A stretch of 64,000 bases of DNA. Origin: an uncultured Dyadobacter sp. Lineage in GTDB: Bacteria > Bacteroidota > Bacteroidia > Cytophagales > Spirosomataceae. Location: contig NZ_CAMLSE010000014.1 in the NCBI RefSeq assembly GCF_946482605.1, positions 62,001 to 126,000 on the forward strand. Reading direction: 5' to 3'. Positions within the stretch are counted from its first letter, which is position 1, and each line of letters opens with the position of its first letter. The notes under the pieces were generated by a model, which was not told the origin of the DNA, did no database searches, and was given only the letters and a program-made list of their open reading frames with translations. This document shows, piece after piece, positions 37,940 to 44,717 of this stretch. The position numbers and the translations under genes are program-made.

Positions 37940-37974
37940 ATCATCCCGTCCCCAGTTACCGAGGGCGGGATGAT
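37940..37974. terminator. Inverted repeat after the CHRD gene, probable terminator
   Basis: ATCATCCCGTCCC (37940-37952) pairs with GGGCGGGATGAT (37963-37974), with one bulge and a 10-nt loop. It begins 19 bp beyond the CHRD stop codon on the minus strand. The following T content is weak on both strands, so efficiency is uncertain. Confidence 0.55.
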
Positions 37975-37992
37975 GTGCTTTTCAGGAAACGA

Positions 37993-38841
37993 TCAGAATT
38001 CGATCTGGCCGCGGATCTCGCCTGCCGGATAGATAATATTGTGAATGTTAAAATAATAGAGGCCATTGAGCAGCTCAGCCTCCTTGATCTTCACCCCGTC
38101 GACCATCACCGAATTGGAATATTCTCCGGAGAGTGTCTTGGGGAAGTTGGTAAAGAAGTCGTGCTGAATGCCCGCATTAGCGCCTTTCGCTGCGGTCCCG
38201 TGAATATGGGAGCCCGTTGGTACACTGGTGAGATCTTTCCATTTGATGAAATAGCTCAGCAGGTGAGTCGACTTGTTATACATGACGTCCACCGTGCCCC
38301 AGGCATTGGTCATAATTCCCGGAACCTGCTGCGAACCGGTGAGCGGCAGGCCTTTCTTCACTACAATATGAGGCTGGTCATAAAATTCGATCTGCCCGCG
38401 GATCTCACCGCCCGAGTTGAGGGTCGTATGAATGTTGAAGTAGTACATCCCGTTGAGCAGATCCGTTTCATTGATACTCGTGCCGTCCACCAGCACGGAG
38501 GATGAGTAGGAGCCGGACGGTGTTTTCGGGATCTGGTTGAAAAAATCGAATTTGATACCGGCATTGCTTCCGCGTGCGGCGGTCCCGTGTATGTGCGCGC
38601 CCGTCGGGTTACCCGTCAGGTTTGCCCAGTTGAGCGTGAATGTGAGCATGTGCGTGGTTTTGTTGTACGATACATCCGCCCAGCCGGTAGCACCGGTCTG
38701 CTTGGCGGGAAATTCCTGAGAACCACTCAGAGGCAATCCGTTCTGCCTTACGACATCCTGAGGAACATCGTGGTCTTCGCATCCTGAGAACAATGCAAAG
38801 AGCAGCCATACCATTCCAAATCTGCATAGAATTTTCATCAT
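37993..38841 (-). CDS. Lipoprotein with two CHRD domains
   Basis: This 282-residue lipoprotein (lipobox LFSGC) has two consecutive CHRD domains of about 118 residues each, with closely similar sequence. Each starts with GLPL(S/T)GSQ, contains the family signature HIHGTAA and a LLNG(M/L)YYFNIH segment, and ends with GEIRGQIEF. CHRD domains occur in chordin and in many bacterial exported proteins; their ligand is not known. ATG 38841 and ATG 38838 are both possible starts. The gene stands alone, divergent from the histidine kinase operon, which starts 216 bp away. Confidence 0.92.
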   Translation of the reverse strand: MMKILCRFGMVWLLFALFSGCEDHDVPQDVVRQNGLPLSGSQEFPAKQTGATGWADVSYNKTTHMLTFTLNWANLTGNPTGAHIHGTAARGSNAGIKFDFFNQIPKTPSGSYSSSVLVDGTSINETDLLNGMYYFNIHTTLNSGGEIRGQIEFYDQPHIVVKKGLPLTGSQQVPGIMTNAWGTVDVMYNKSTHLLSYFIKWKDLTSVPTGSHIHGTAAKGANAGIQHDFFTNFPKTLSGEYSNSVMVDGVKIKEAELLNGLYYFNIHNIIYPAGEIRGQIEF

Positions 38842-39057
38842 TTGGCTTGTTGGGTTGAGTTGAAGATATGTATAAACTATTCTTTTAAAATTACAATTAT
38901 TTGTGCAAAGTTTCAGACCGGGAAGATCAATAAACCATTAATAAATAGTGAATTATGTACACAGTGCGTTTCCTCTACTTTTTGGTCCGTTGGTCGATAT
39001 AATTTCGTTCGACGGATTCTTTTATCTTCATTTACCCTACTATCTTAATCCGCGCTT

Positions 39058-40134
39058 ATGGCTGCCCCATTTCTCGAAAAACAGGTAAGGTTTCCCTTAT
39101 CGAACAGGACCGTCACCGTCAAATATGCATTGGTCCATGCGGGCTACTGGCTGCTGGTAACCGGCTTTTTTCTGTATGAGAAGCGCTACCTCATTTATAA
39201 GGCAAGCCTCAATTACTTCGCCATTTGCGTCATCGGCCGGATAGCACTGCTGATCGCGATCGCATATCTTAACCTGCATTACTTTTTGCCCCGATACCTC
39301 TCCCACAAACGGTATCTGAAATATTTCGGAATGGTGCTGCTGTCGATCATCGGTTACCTGCTGGTCCAATGCCTTTTTGACTACTACTTATACGGCTATG
39401 TGATCGGACCGATGCGAAACAGCAACTGGATCGAGTCGGTTTCCTACAACTTTTTCAGCACACTCTGGTATCTGGCATTGATGGTAGCTCTGAAGCTGAG
39501 CATCGACTGGTACGAGCAGCAGCGCATTCTGCAAAAAATCGTGGTGGAGAAACTGAATGCCGAGGTCAATTTTCTGCGCTCGCAGGTGAATCCTCATTTT
39601 CTTTTCAATATCCTGAACAACCTGTACGCGCTGACGTTGAAAAAATCGGATCTGGCACCGGAGGTCGTGCTCAAATTATCCGAAATGATGGAGTACATGC
39701 TCTATGACAGTGATAACAGTACCGTTTCGCTTGACAGGGAGATCAGCTACCTCCACAATTATATCGAGCTCGAACGGATCCGCTACGACAATAATCCCGA
39801 CATATCACTCGACGTCGCAGGTGAAACCGACGGCAAGGAAATCGCTCCGCTGCTGCTTTTACCACTGCTCGAAAATGCATTCAAGCATGGCGTCGGCAGG
39901 AAGTCGGAAAAAAGCTGGCTGCATGGGAAAATTCTCGTTGGTCCTTCAGCGCTTGAAGTGACGATCGAAAACGGCAAACCGGCTGCTTCCGGCAAAGAAA
40001 CCAAAGGCGGTATCGGACTTACCAATCTCCGCCAGCGACTCGAACTTCTCTACCCCTCCCGCCACAGTCTGCGGATCGACGATCAGCAGGAACGTTTTAC
40101 GGTATTCATGAAAATCAATCTTGTCAATACTTAA
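39058..40134 (+). CDS. LytS-type sensor histidine kinase
   Basis: This 358-residue kinase has four predicted membrane helices in its first 150 residues (around 24-40, 54-76, 90-110 and 132-150) and no large periplasmic domain. A short coiled linker leads to the His_kinase motif SQVNPHFLFNILNNLYALTL, with the phospho-accepting His180. The ATP-binding part has the N-box LLENAFKHG (Asn273) and the G-box GGIGLTNLRQRLELLY. The cognate response regulator is encoded three genes downstream in the same operon. With almost no external domain of its own, it may rely on a partner for signal perception. Confidence 0.95.
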   Translation: MAAPFLEKQVRFPLSNRTVTVKYALVHAGYWLLVTGFFLYEKRYLIYKASLNYFAICVIGRIALLIAIAYLNLHYFLPRYLSHKRYLKYFGMVLLSIIGYLLVQCLFDYYLYGYVIGPMRNSNWIESVSYNFFSTLWYLALMVALKLSIDWYEQQRILQKIVVEKLNAEVNFLRSQVNPHFLFNILNNLYALTLKKSDLAPEVVLKLSEMMEYMLYDSDNSTVSLDREISYLHNYIELERIRYDNNPDISLDVAGETDGKEIAPLLLLPLLENAFKHGVGRKSEKSWLHGKILVGPSALEVTIENGKPAASGKETKGGIGLTNLRQRLELLYPSRHSLRIDDQQERFTVFMKINLVNT

Positions 40135-40146
40135 CCCCATTCTGCC

Positions 40147-40635
40147 ATGAAAACATCCCGGTTGCTTCCATTCCTTTTCCTGATAATGCTCTTGTGCCCT
40201 GGCTACAAGCCATCTCCCGAACGCGAAATATTCGTCGGAGCCACGCCCTGCGATCCGGTTGCCCGTCACCTGCTGTCGATTCCCATGGAGATGCAGTGTG
40301 AAATGATCAAATGGAAGATAGCTTTACAGCGTCATCCCCGCGACCAAAATCCAACGCGCTTCACATTGCAATACACTTATGGAATGACGAAACCCGGCAC
40401 TCAGGGATTTGCCAACGACGGCGTTTCCAAAGAGATCAATGGGGAGTGGCACGCCGAAAAAAATGCCGGGAAAGCGCCGGGGGGAGCTGTTTTCGTGCTC
40501 AAATCCCAGTCGAAGACGCCGATCCGGCTGCTACGGCTGGACGACCGGCTACTGCATTTGCTGGATCTTGAAGGCAAACTGATGATCGGCAATGCGGGAT
40601 TCAGTTACACTTTCAATCGTTCCACCGGAATCTGA
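40147..40635 (+). CDS. Exported protein with NlpE-like fold features, first of a pair
   Basis: The 162-residue product has an N-terminal export signal (LLPFLFLIMLLCPGY) and a single domain. GATPCDPVARHLL and a second Cys 16 residues on (QCEMIKWKIAL) open it. RFTLQYTYGM, GEWHAEKN, AVFVLKSQ and LLRLDDRLLHLLDLEGKLM follow. That order of short strands is reminiscent of the N-terminal domain of NlpE-like copper-response lipoproteins, but similarity is weak. The next gene encodes a clear relative. Both lie between a sensor kinase and its regulator, which suggests a role in sensing. Whether the signal is cleaved by signal peptidase I or II is unclear. Confidence 0.65.
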   Translation: MKTSRLLPFLFLIMLLCPGYKPSPEREIFVGATPCDPVARHLLSIPMEMQCEMIKWKIALQRHPRDQNPTRFTLQYTYGMTKPGTQGFANDGVSKEINGEWHAEKNAGKAPGGAVFVLKSQSKTPIRLLRLDDRLLHLLDLEGKLMIGNAGFSYTFNRSTGI

Positions 40636-40654
40636 ACATTTAAATCCATTAGCC

Positions 40655-41155
40655 ATGAAAACCTTATTCCTGGTCGTAGCGAGTATCATTTCGTTCCAGA
40701 TCGCTGTTGCGCAACAAGCACAGCTTTCCAATGTTCCATCCAAAACCACCACCCGGCTGCCTGTCGCCGAAGGCCCCAAAGTTTGGGGCGTCTTTCACGG
40801 ACGCGTGCCGTGCCAGGCAATCGCGAAAGTGCTGCATTTGCAGGTGGAAGCCAACTGTGAAAAGGTAAAATGGGGCTTCACATTCTTCATTGACCCTGCC
40901 ACCAAACAGCCCGCAACTTATCTCTGGGAAGGATCTTTTTACCGCGAAAAGGCTCGTACAGGCAAGTGGGCAATTGTTCGGGGCATTTCCGGCAACCCCG
41001 ACGCCACCGTGATCGTACTCGACCCCGACCAGCCGGAAAAATCGCTGATGTTTCTGAAAGGCGACGAAAATGTGTTATTTGTACTGGACAACTCCCGAAA
41101 ACTGATGATGGGCGACGACTATGTGAGCTATACTTTCAACCGTGTCGTGAACTGA
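40655..41155 (+). CDS. Exported protein, paralogue of the preceding gene product
   Basis: The 166-residue product has a signal peptide (FLVVASIISFQIAVAQ) and the same domain as its neighbour. VFHGRVPCQAIAKVLHLQ with a second Cys 15 residues on (NCEKVKWGFTFF), then TYLWEGSFYRE, GKWAIVRG, ATVIVLD, SLMFLKGDENVLFVLDNSR and a shared ending SYTFNR. ATG 40655 is preferred over the in-frame ATG at 40592, which lies inside the previous gene. The two genes probably arose by tandem duplication and then diverged. Function is unknown; position between kinase and regulator genes points to signalling. Confidence 0.7.
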   Translation: MKTLFLVVASIISFQIAVAQQAQLSNVPSKTTTRLPVAEGPKVWGVFHGRVPCQAIAKVLHLQVEANCEKVKWGFTFFIDPATKQPATYLWEGSFYREKARTGKWAIVRGISGNPDATVIVLDPDQPEKSLMFLKGDENVLFVLDNSRKLMMGDDYVSYTFNRVVN

Positions 41156-41170
41156 CCCTACCCACAACGT

Positions 41171-41893
41171 ATGCTACAATGCATAATCATAGACGATGAA
41201 CCGCTCGCCAGGGAAATTCTGGAAGGATACCTGCATCGGTCGGGGATTGCAGGCGGCATTGTACAGTTCGGGAGTGCGCTGGACGCGCTCGCGTACATGG
41301 AAGAAAAAGGGCCTGATGCAGGGCCCGACGTGTTGTTCCTGGATATTGAAATGCCGGAAATGAACGGCATAACATTTCTGAAATCCATGTCGCACCCGCC
41401 GGTGACCGTCTTTACGACCGCCTACCGCGACTATGCATTCGAAGGGTATGAGCTGGGTGTAATAGATTTCCTGCTCAAACCCATTTCCTACGTACGTTTT
41501 TTGCAGGCGGTTGAAAAGGTGCGGGATTTCCTGCAATTGAAAGAGCAAAACACCAATCTGGAACAGCAGGTCACCGAAGAAAAGCCGGATTTTATTTTTG
41601 TCAAAAGCGGAGTCCAGCGCGTCAGGCTTGCATTCGACGACATTACGCATATACAGGGACTCAAAGATTACGCGATCATTCATACCGGCTCGAATAAAGT
41701 CGTGATCAAAGGATCGGTGAAAGCCATGCTGGATATATTTCCCTCGTCAAGATTTATAAGGGTTCACAAATCGTTCATCGTGTCCATTGACAAAATTAGG
41801 CGTATCGAACGCAACCGCATCATCTGGGGTGTACACCAGATCCCAATCGGAAGGAATTATAAGGAGGAAGTGCTAAAAATATGCATGGGATAA
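41171..41893 (+). CDS. LytTR-family response regulator
   Basis: This 240-residue regulator has an N-terminal receiver domain with the acidic pocket CIIIDDEP and the phospho-accepting Asp58 in VLFLDIEMPEMNG. The conserved Thr and Lys of the fold lie in VFTTAYRDY and FLLKPISY. A LytTR DNA-binding domain occupies the last 100 residues (IFVKSGVQRVRLAFDDITHI, FIRVHKSFIVSIDKI, IPIGRNYKEEV). It begins 15 bp after the second exported protein gene and should be phosphorylated by the LytS-type kinase at the head of the operon. Confidence 0.95.
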   Translation: MLQCIIIDDEPLAREILEGYLHRSGIAGGIVQFGSALDALAYMEEKGPDAGPDVLFLDIEMPEMNGITFLKSMSHPPVTVFTTAYRDYAFEGYELGVIDFLLKPISYVRFLQAVEKVRDFLQLKEQNTNLEQQVTEEKPDFIFVKSGVQRVRLAFDDITHIQGLKDYAIIHTGSNKVVIKGSVKAMLDIFPSSRFIRVHKSFIVSIDKIRRIERNRIIWGVHQIPIGRNYKEEVLKICMG

Positions 41894-41929
41894 TGCAAAA
41901 TAAGGCAGCTTGTGTCAGCAATGACGATC

Positions 41930-42157
41930 TCAAATTCTTTCTGCATCGGCAATGATTTCCGAAACCGGATAGTTCACAAGCGATACGCCGTATTCGCCCA
42001 ATAACTCAGCAAAAGTTCTTTTGGTTAACCCGGCCATTTCAGCTGCCTGACCTAACGACAGCTTTCCGGACTCATATAGCTTGGCGGCAATGAATCAGAT
42101 GGTATCGTTCTGAAATTCTCCTAAGCTGTCCGGAACTTGTAGGGTGATCGTTGTCAT
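41930..42157 (-). pseudogene. UPF0175-type (antitoxin-like) gene with an in-frame stop
   Basis: Read on the minus strand from ATG 42157 the frame gives MTTITLQVPDSLGEFQNDTI, then a TGA stop at 42097-42095. The same frame then continues FIAAKLYESGKLSLGQAAEM, AGLTKRTFAELLGEYGVSL and NYPVSEIIADAERI to a final TGA at 41932-41930. Together this is the full length (about 75 codons) of a UPF0175 small protein, a family often paired with PIN/DUF3368-type toxins. No partner gene is next to it: the response regulator ends 36 bp away. One nonsense codon with an otherwise intact frame suggests recent loss. Readthrough or a sequencing error cannot be excluded. Confidence 0.8.
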
Positions 42158-42216
42158 GTTGGTAAAAATACGAAATTGTCAGAAGAGTTAAAACAGGAAA
42201 GTATGATGCCCGGCCA

Positions 42217-42247
42217 TTGGCGGAACAGCTGAAACACGCTATTTTTA
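42217..42247 (+). promoter_or_regulatory. Candidate promoter of the GAF-like gene
   Basis: TTG at 42217-42219 lies 20 bp before TATTTTTA at 42240-42247, one base off TAnnTTTG. It ends 23 bp before the ATG at 42271. The same TTG is the first codon of the longest open frame, which is therefore unlikely to be translated from there. Confidence 0.45.
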
Positions 42248-42270
42248 CCCCTTCATTCAAAACCCCTGGC

Positions 42271-44574
42271 ATGGACATTTTTTACTTCCCGGATTCGCCT
42301 TTCGAGGTGCAGCTTTGTTTTGGTCAGGTGATCCGGGATTTGGAAAAGACTGCGAACGATCCATCCAATCCACTGGCGGCCCAGCAACGGGCATTGCTGG
42401 AAAAGGCGGCCCAGTTTCCCGAGCTTCGGCAAGGTATTACCAATGTATCGCAGGTTACCGGCAATGCGGAACTGATCAGCCGGCTCCTGGCACCCTATTT
42501 TCCCGAGGCATTGACCAAAAACGAAATCAAGGCGATCGGACTGCCCTATTCCGGATTCCTGTTCAACCACTCGGAACGGTTCAGGACCATTCTGGATACC
42601 GCGGGACCGGATTTTGATTTCAGCATCCGTGATTTCAGTGAGCATCAGTTCTATGTGATGAGCTGCTGCCTGATCTTGCAGGAGCACTACAATGTAAGGA
42701 TCGATTTTACCAAACCATTTTTCTACGACATTCCGGCTGCAAACGGCATCACCAGGCATTACAGGGTTCTCTACAATGCCGATTTCCTCGATATCATCGC
42801 CACCGAAAACTCGCTGCCGATCAATGCGGAGGATATCGATCTGCTGATCGACAATTACGATGACCTGGAACTTTGGAAATCCAAATTCCCACCCAACAGC
42901 TGGCTGATTCAGGGCTTTGGCATCATGAGCCTTATCGACGTGACCGTGGAAACGGCCGCGTCATTACTGAAAGAAAAACTGCTGGGAATCCGGTCGCCCG
43001 GGTTCAGGCAAAGTATTAATTCCATATTCCGGTCGATTTACCGCATTCCCGACATCGAGGTAGGGTTTACGGTTTTCAATCAGGAAGAGGGCCGTTTCAG
43101 TCCGGATACTTTCGGGCAGCAGCTGCCCAGTTTCATCCTGCGCGAGCACAAGCACGAGGACGTCCGCACGATGCTGTGCCCCGACTCTTACCAAACGTTG
43201 ATCGACAAAAAGGTATTTTTCATTATTTCAAACGCGGCCGACTACCTCCACGCGAATCCGGGAAACATGCTGGCACGCAACTTCACCTCCCAGCAGATAG
43301 GTAGTTTTATCCTTGCGCCCGTGGTGAAGAACGATTTCCTGTACGGCATAATGGAGGTCGTTTCGCCAAATCCAAAGGCTCTCAACAGCATTAATGCACG
43401 CAAACTGGAAGTGGTGCTGCCCTTTTTGACCGACACAATCGAAAGACTGGCCTCCGAATTGCAAAACCAGATACAGGCCGTTATTCAGGAAAAATTCACC
43501 ACTATTCATAACAGCGTTTACTGGAAGTTTAATGCCGAAGCCAGAAAACTGATCCACTACCGGCAGCTGGGAGAGGATTATGAGCTGAATGAGGTGACTT
43601 TCCCGGAAGTACACCCCATGTACGGGCAAATCGACGTCAAAGGGTCCTCGGAAGCGCGGAATACCAGTGTACAGCAGGACCTGAACCGGCAGCTGAACGC
43701 AGCCATGACATTGCTCGAAACGATTGACAGGCAGCCGCTGTTCACCGATCTGTTCCAGGAAGACCGACGTCAGCTGAGTACTTACCTCACAGACCTCTCC
43801 ATTCCGCTGCGGGCAAGTACGGAGCAGTATGTAAGCAGTTTTCTTGAAAACAGGGTTCATCCCAAGCTACGTGAGATCGGCGATCCGGAACCCGCCCGGC
43901 TGATCCGGGAATATCTGAATGCCAGCGACAAAGCCACCGGGGCATTTCACCACGCGCGGCGGAAGTACGAAAAGACTATCTCGATGATCAACGAGGCGAT
44001 GGCCCGCATCATCGACGACGGGCAGGCTGAGGCACAGGAAATTTTTCCGCATTACTTCGAACGGTTTAAAAGCGACGGCATCGAACATAACCTCTATGTA
44101 GGCGCTTCCATTTCTCCCGGACGGCACTTTCACCTTGGCAAATTGCACGCGCTACGCCTGTGGCAAATCAGAACACTTTGCGAAATGGAGGTCGCCCATC
44201 ACGAGATGAAACCATTTCTGCCGTATCCCCTCGAAGTGACTACCCTCATCCTCGTTTACCACGCAGCGATCGATATCCAGTTCAGGATGGATGAAAAACG
44301 ATTTGATGTGTATGGCAGCTACAATGCGAGGTATGAAATCGTGAAAAAACGCATTGACAAAGCATTCGTGAGAGGTCTCAACGAACGCATCGTCCAGAGC
44401 GGCAAACTGGTGATCGTATATTCCAATCCGGCGGTCGAAAGAGAATACGAGGGCTATATCAGGCTGCTCCGGGCCGAAAACAGGGTCGCCGGTGATATCG
44501 AAAATCTCGAAGTGGAAGACCTGCAAGGCATATCCGGTCTGAAGGCGCTCCGTATCGCGCTCTTCCGCCCATAG
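42271..44574 (+). CDS. Large cytoplasmic protein with central GAF-like domain
   Basis: This 767-residue protein has no signal peptide or membrane segment. A central part (about residues 280-425) looks GAF-like: SIFRSIYRIPDIEVGFTVF, VFFIISNAADYLHANPG, IGSFILAPVVKNDFLYGIME and the following VLPFLTDTIERLASELQNQ. The flanking regions are helix-rich and of unknown type. They include RIIDDGQAEAQEIFPHYFER and a C-terminal basic segment NARYEIVKKRIDKAFV. Long proteins of this layout are common in Cytophagales, but I know of no characterised member. ATG 42271 (MDIFYFPDSPF) is preferred because a promoter-like sequence overlaps the earlier TTG. Confidence 0.75.
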   Translation: MDIFYFPDSPFEVQLCFGQVIRDLEKTANDPSNPLAAQQRALLEKAAQFPELRQGITNVSQVTGNAELISRLLAPYFPEALTKNEIKAIGLPYSGFLFNHSERFRTILDTAGPDFDFSIRDFSEHQFYVMSCCLILQEHYNVRIDFTKPFFYDIPAANGITRHYRVLYNADFLDIIATENSLPINAEDIDLLIDNYDDLELWKSKFPPNSWLIQGFGIMSLIDVTVETAASLLKEKLLGIRSPGFRQSINSIFRSIYRIPDIEVGFTVFNQEEGRFSPDTFGQQLPSFILREHKHEDVRTMLCPDSYQTLIDKKVFFIISNAADYLHANPGNMLARNFTSQQIGSFILAPVVKNDFLYGIMEVVSPNPKALNSINARKLEVVLPFLTDTIERLASELQNQIQAVIQEKFTTIHNSVYWKFNAEARKLIHYRQLGEDYELNEVTFPEVHPMYGQIDVKGSSEARNTSVQQDLNRQLNAAMTLLETIDRQPLFTDLFQEDRRQLSTYLTDLSIPLRASTEQYVSSFLENRVHPKLREIGDPEPARLIREYLNASDKATGAFHHARRKYEKTISMINEAMARIIDDGQAEAQEIFPHYFERFKSDGIEHNLYVGASISPGRHFHLGKLHALRLWQIRTLCEMEVAHHEMKPFLPYPLEVTTLILVYHAAIDIQFRMDEKRFDVYGSYNARYEIVKKRIDKAFVRGLNERIVQSGKLVIVYSNPAVEREYEGYIRLLRAENRVAGDIENLEVEDLQGISGLKALRIALFRP

Positions 44575-44587
44575 CCGCGACGGTTGC

Positions 44588-44682
44588 GGACAACGCGCTG
44601 TCCGATACTGGACAGGACAGCACTCAAAAAAAGGCCTTTTCGGGCTGCATTGGCATGTTTTGCTGGGTGGTATGATTGTTGG
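44588..44682 (+). promoter_or_regulatory. GGACA/TGTCC half-site cluster and possible sigma-54 promoter before the FtsX permease gene
   Basis: Three half-sites alternate at exact 6-bp gaps: GGACA (44588-44592), TGTCC (44599-44603) and GGACA (44610-44614), with a further GGACA one base on. They form two overlapping inverted repeats. About 54 bp downstream, TGGTATGATTGTTGG (44668-44682) fits the sigma-54 pattern TGG-N-A-...-TTG with the standard GG-N10-G spacing, though GC is replaced by GG. A start site near 44694 would put the half-sites at about -75 to -105, a normal place for an activator of sigma-54. The whole reading is pattern-based. Confidence 0.42.
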
Positions 44683-44717
44683 GTCAATGGTATAACAAAC
44701 GCTAACCTGTGATCTGC

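Noticed and set aside
44650..44665. TTGGCATGTTTTGCT as a sigma-54 promoter
   Set aside because: The GG and GC doublets are only 8 bp apart, two fewer than the strict sigma-54 spacing; the sequence at 44668-44682 fits better.
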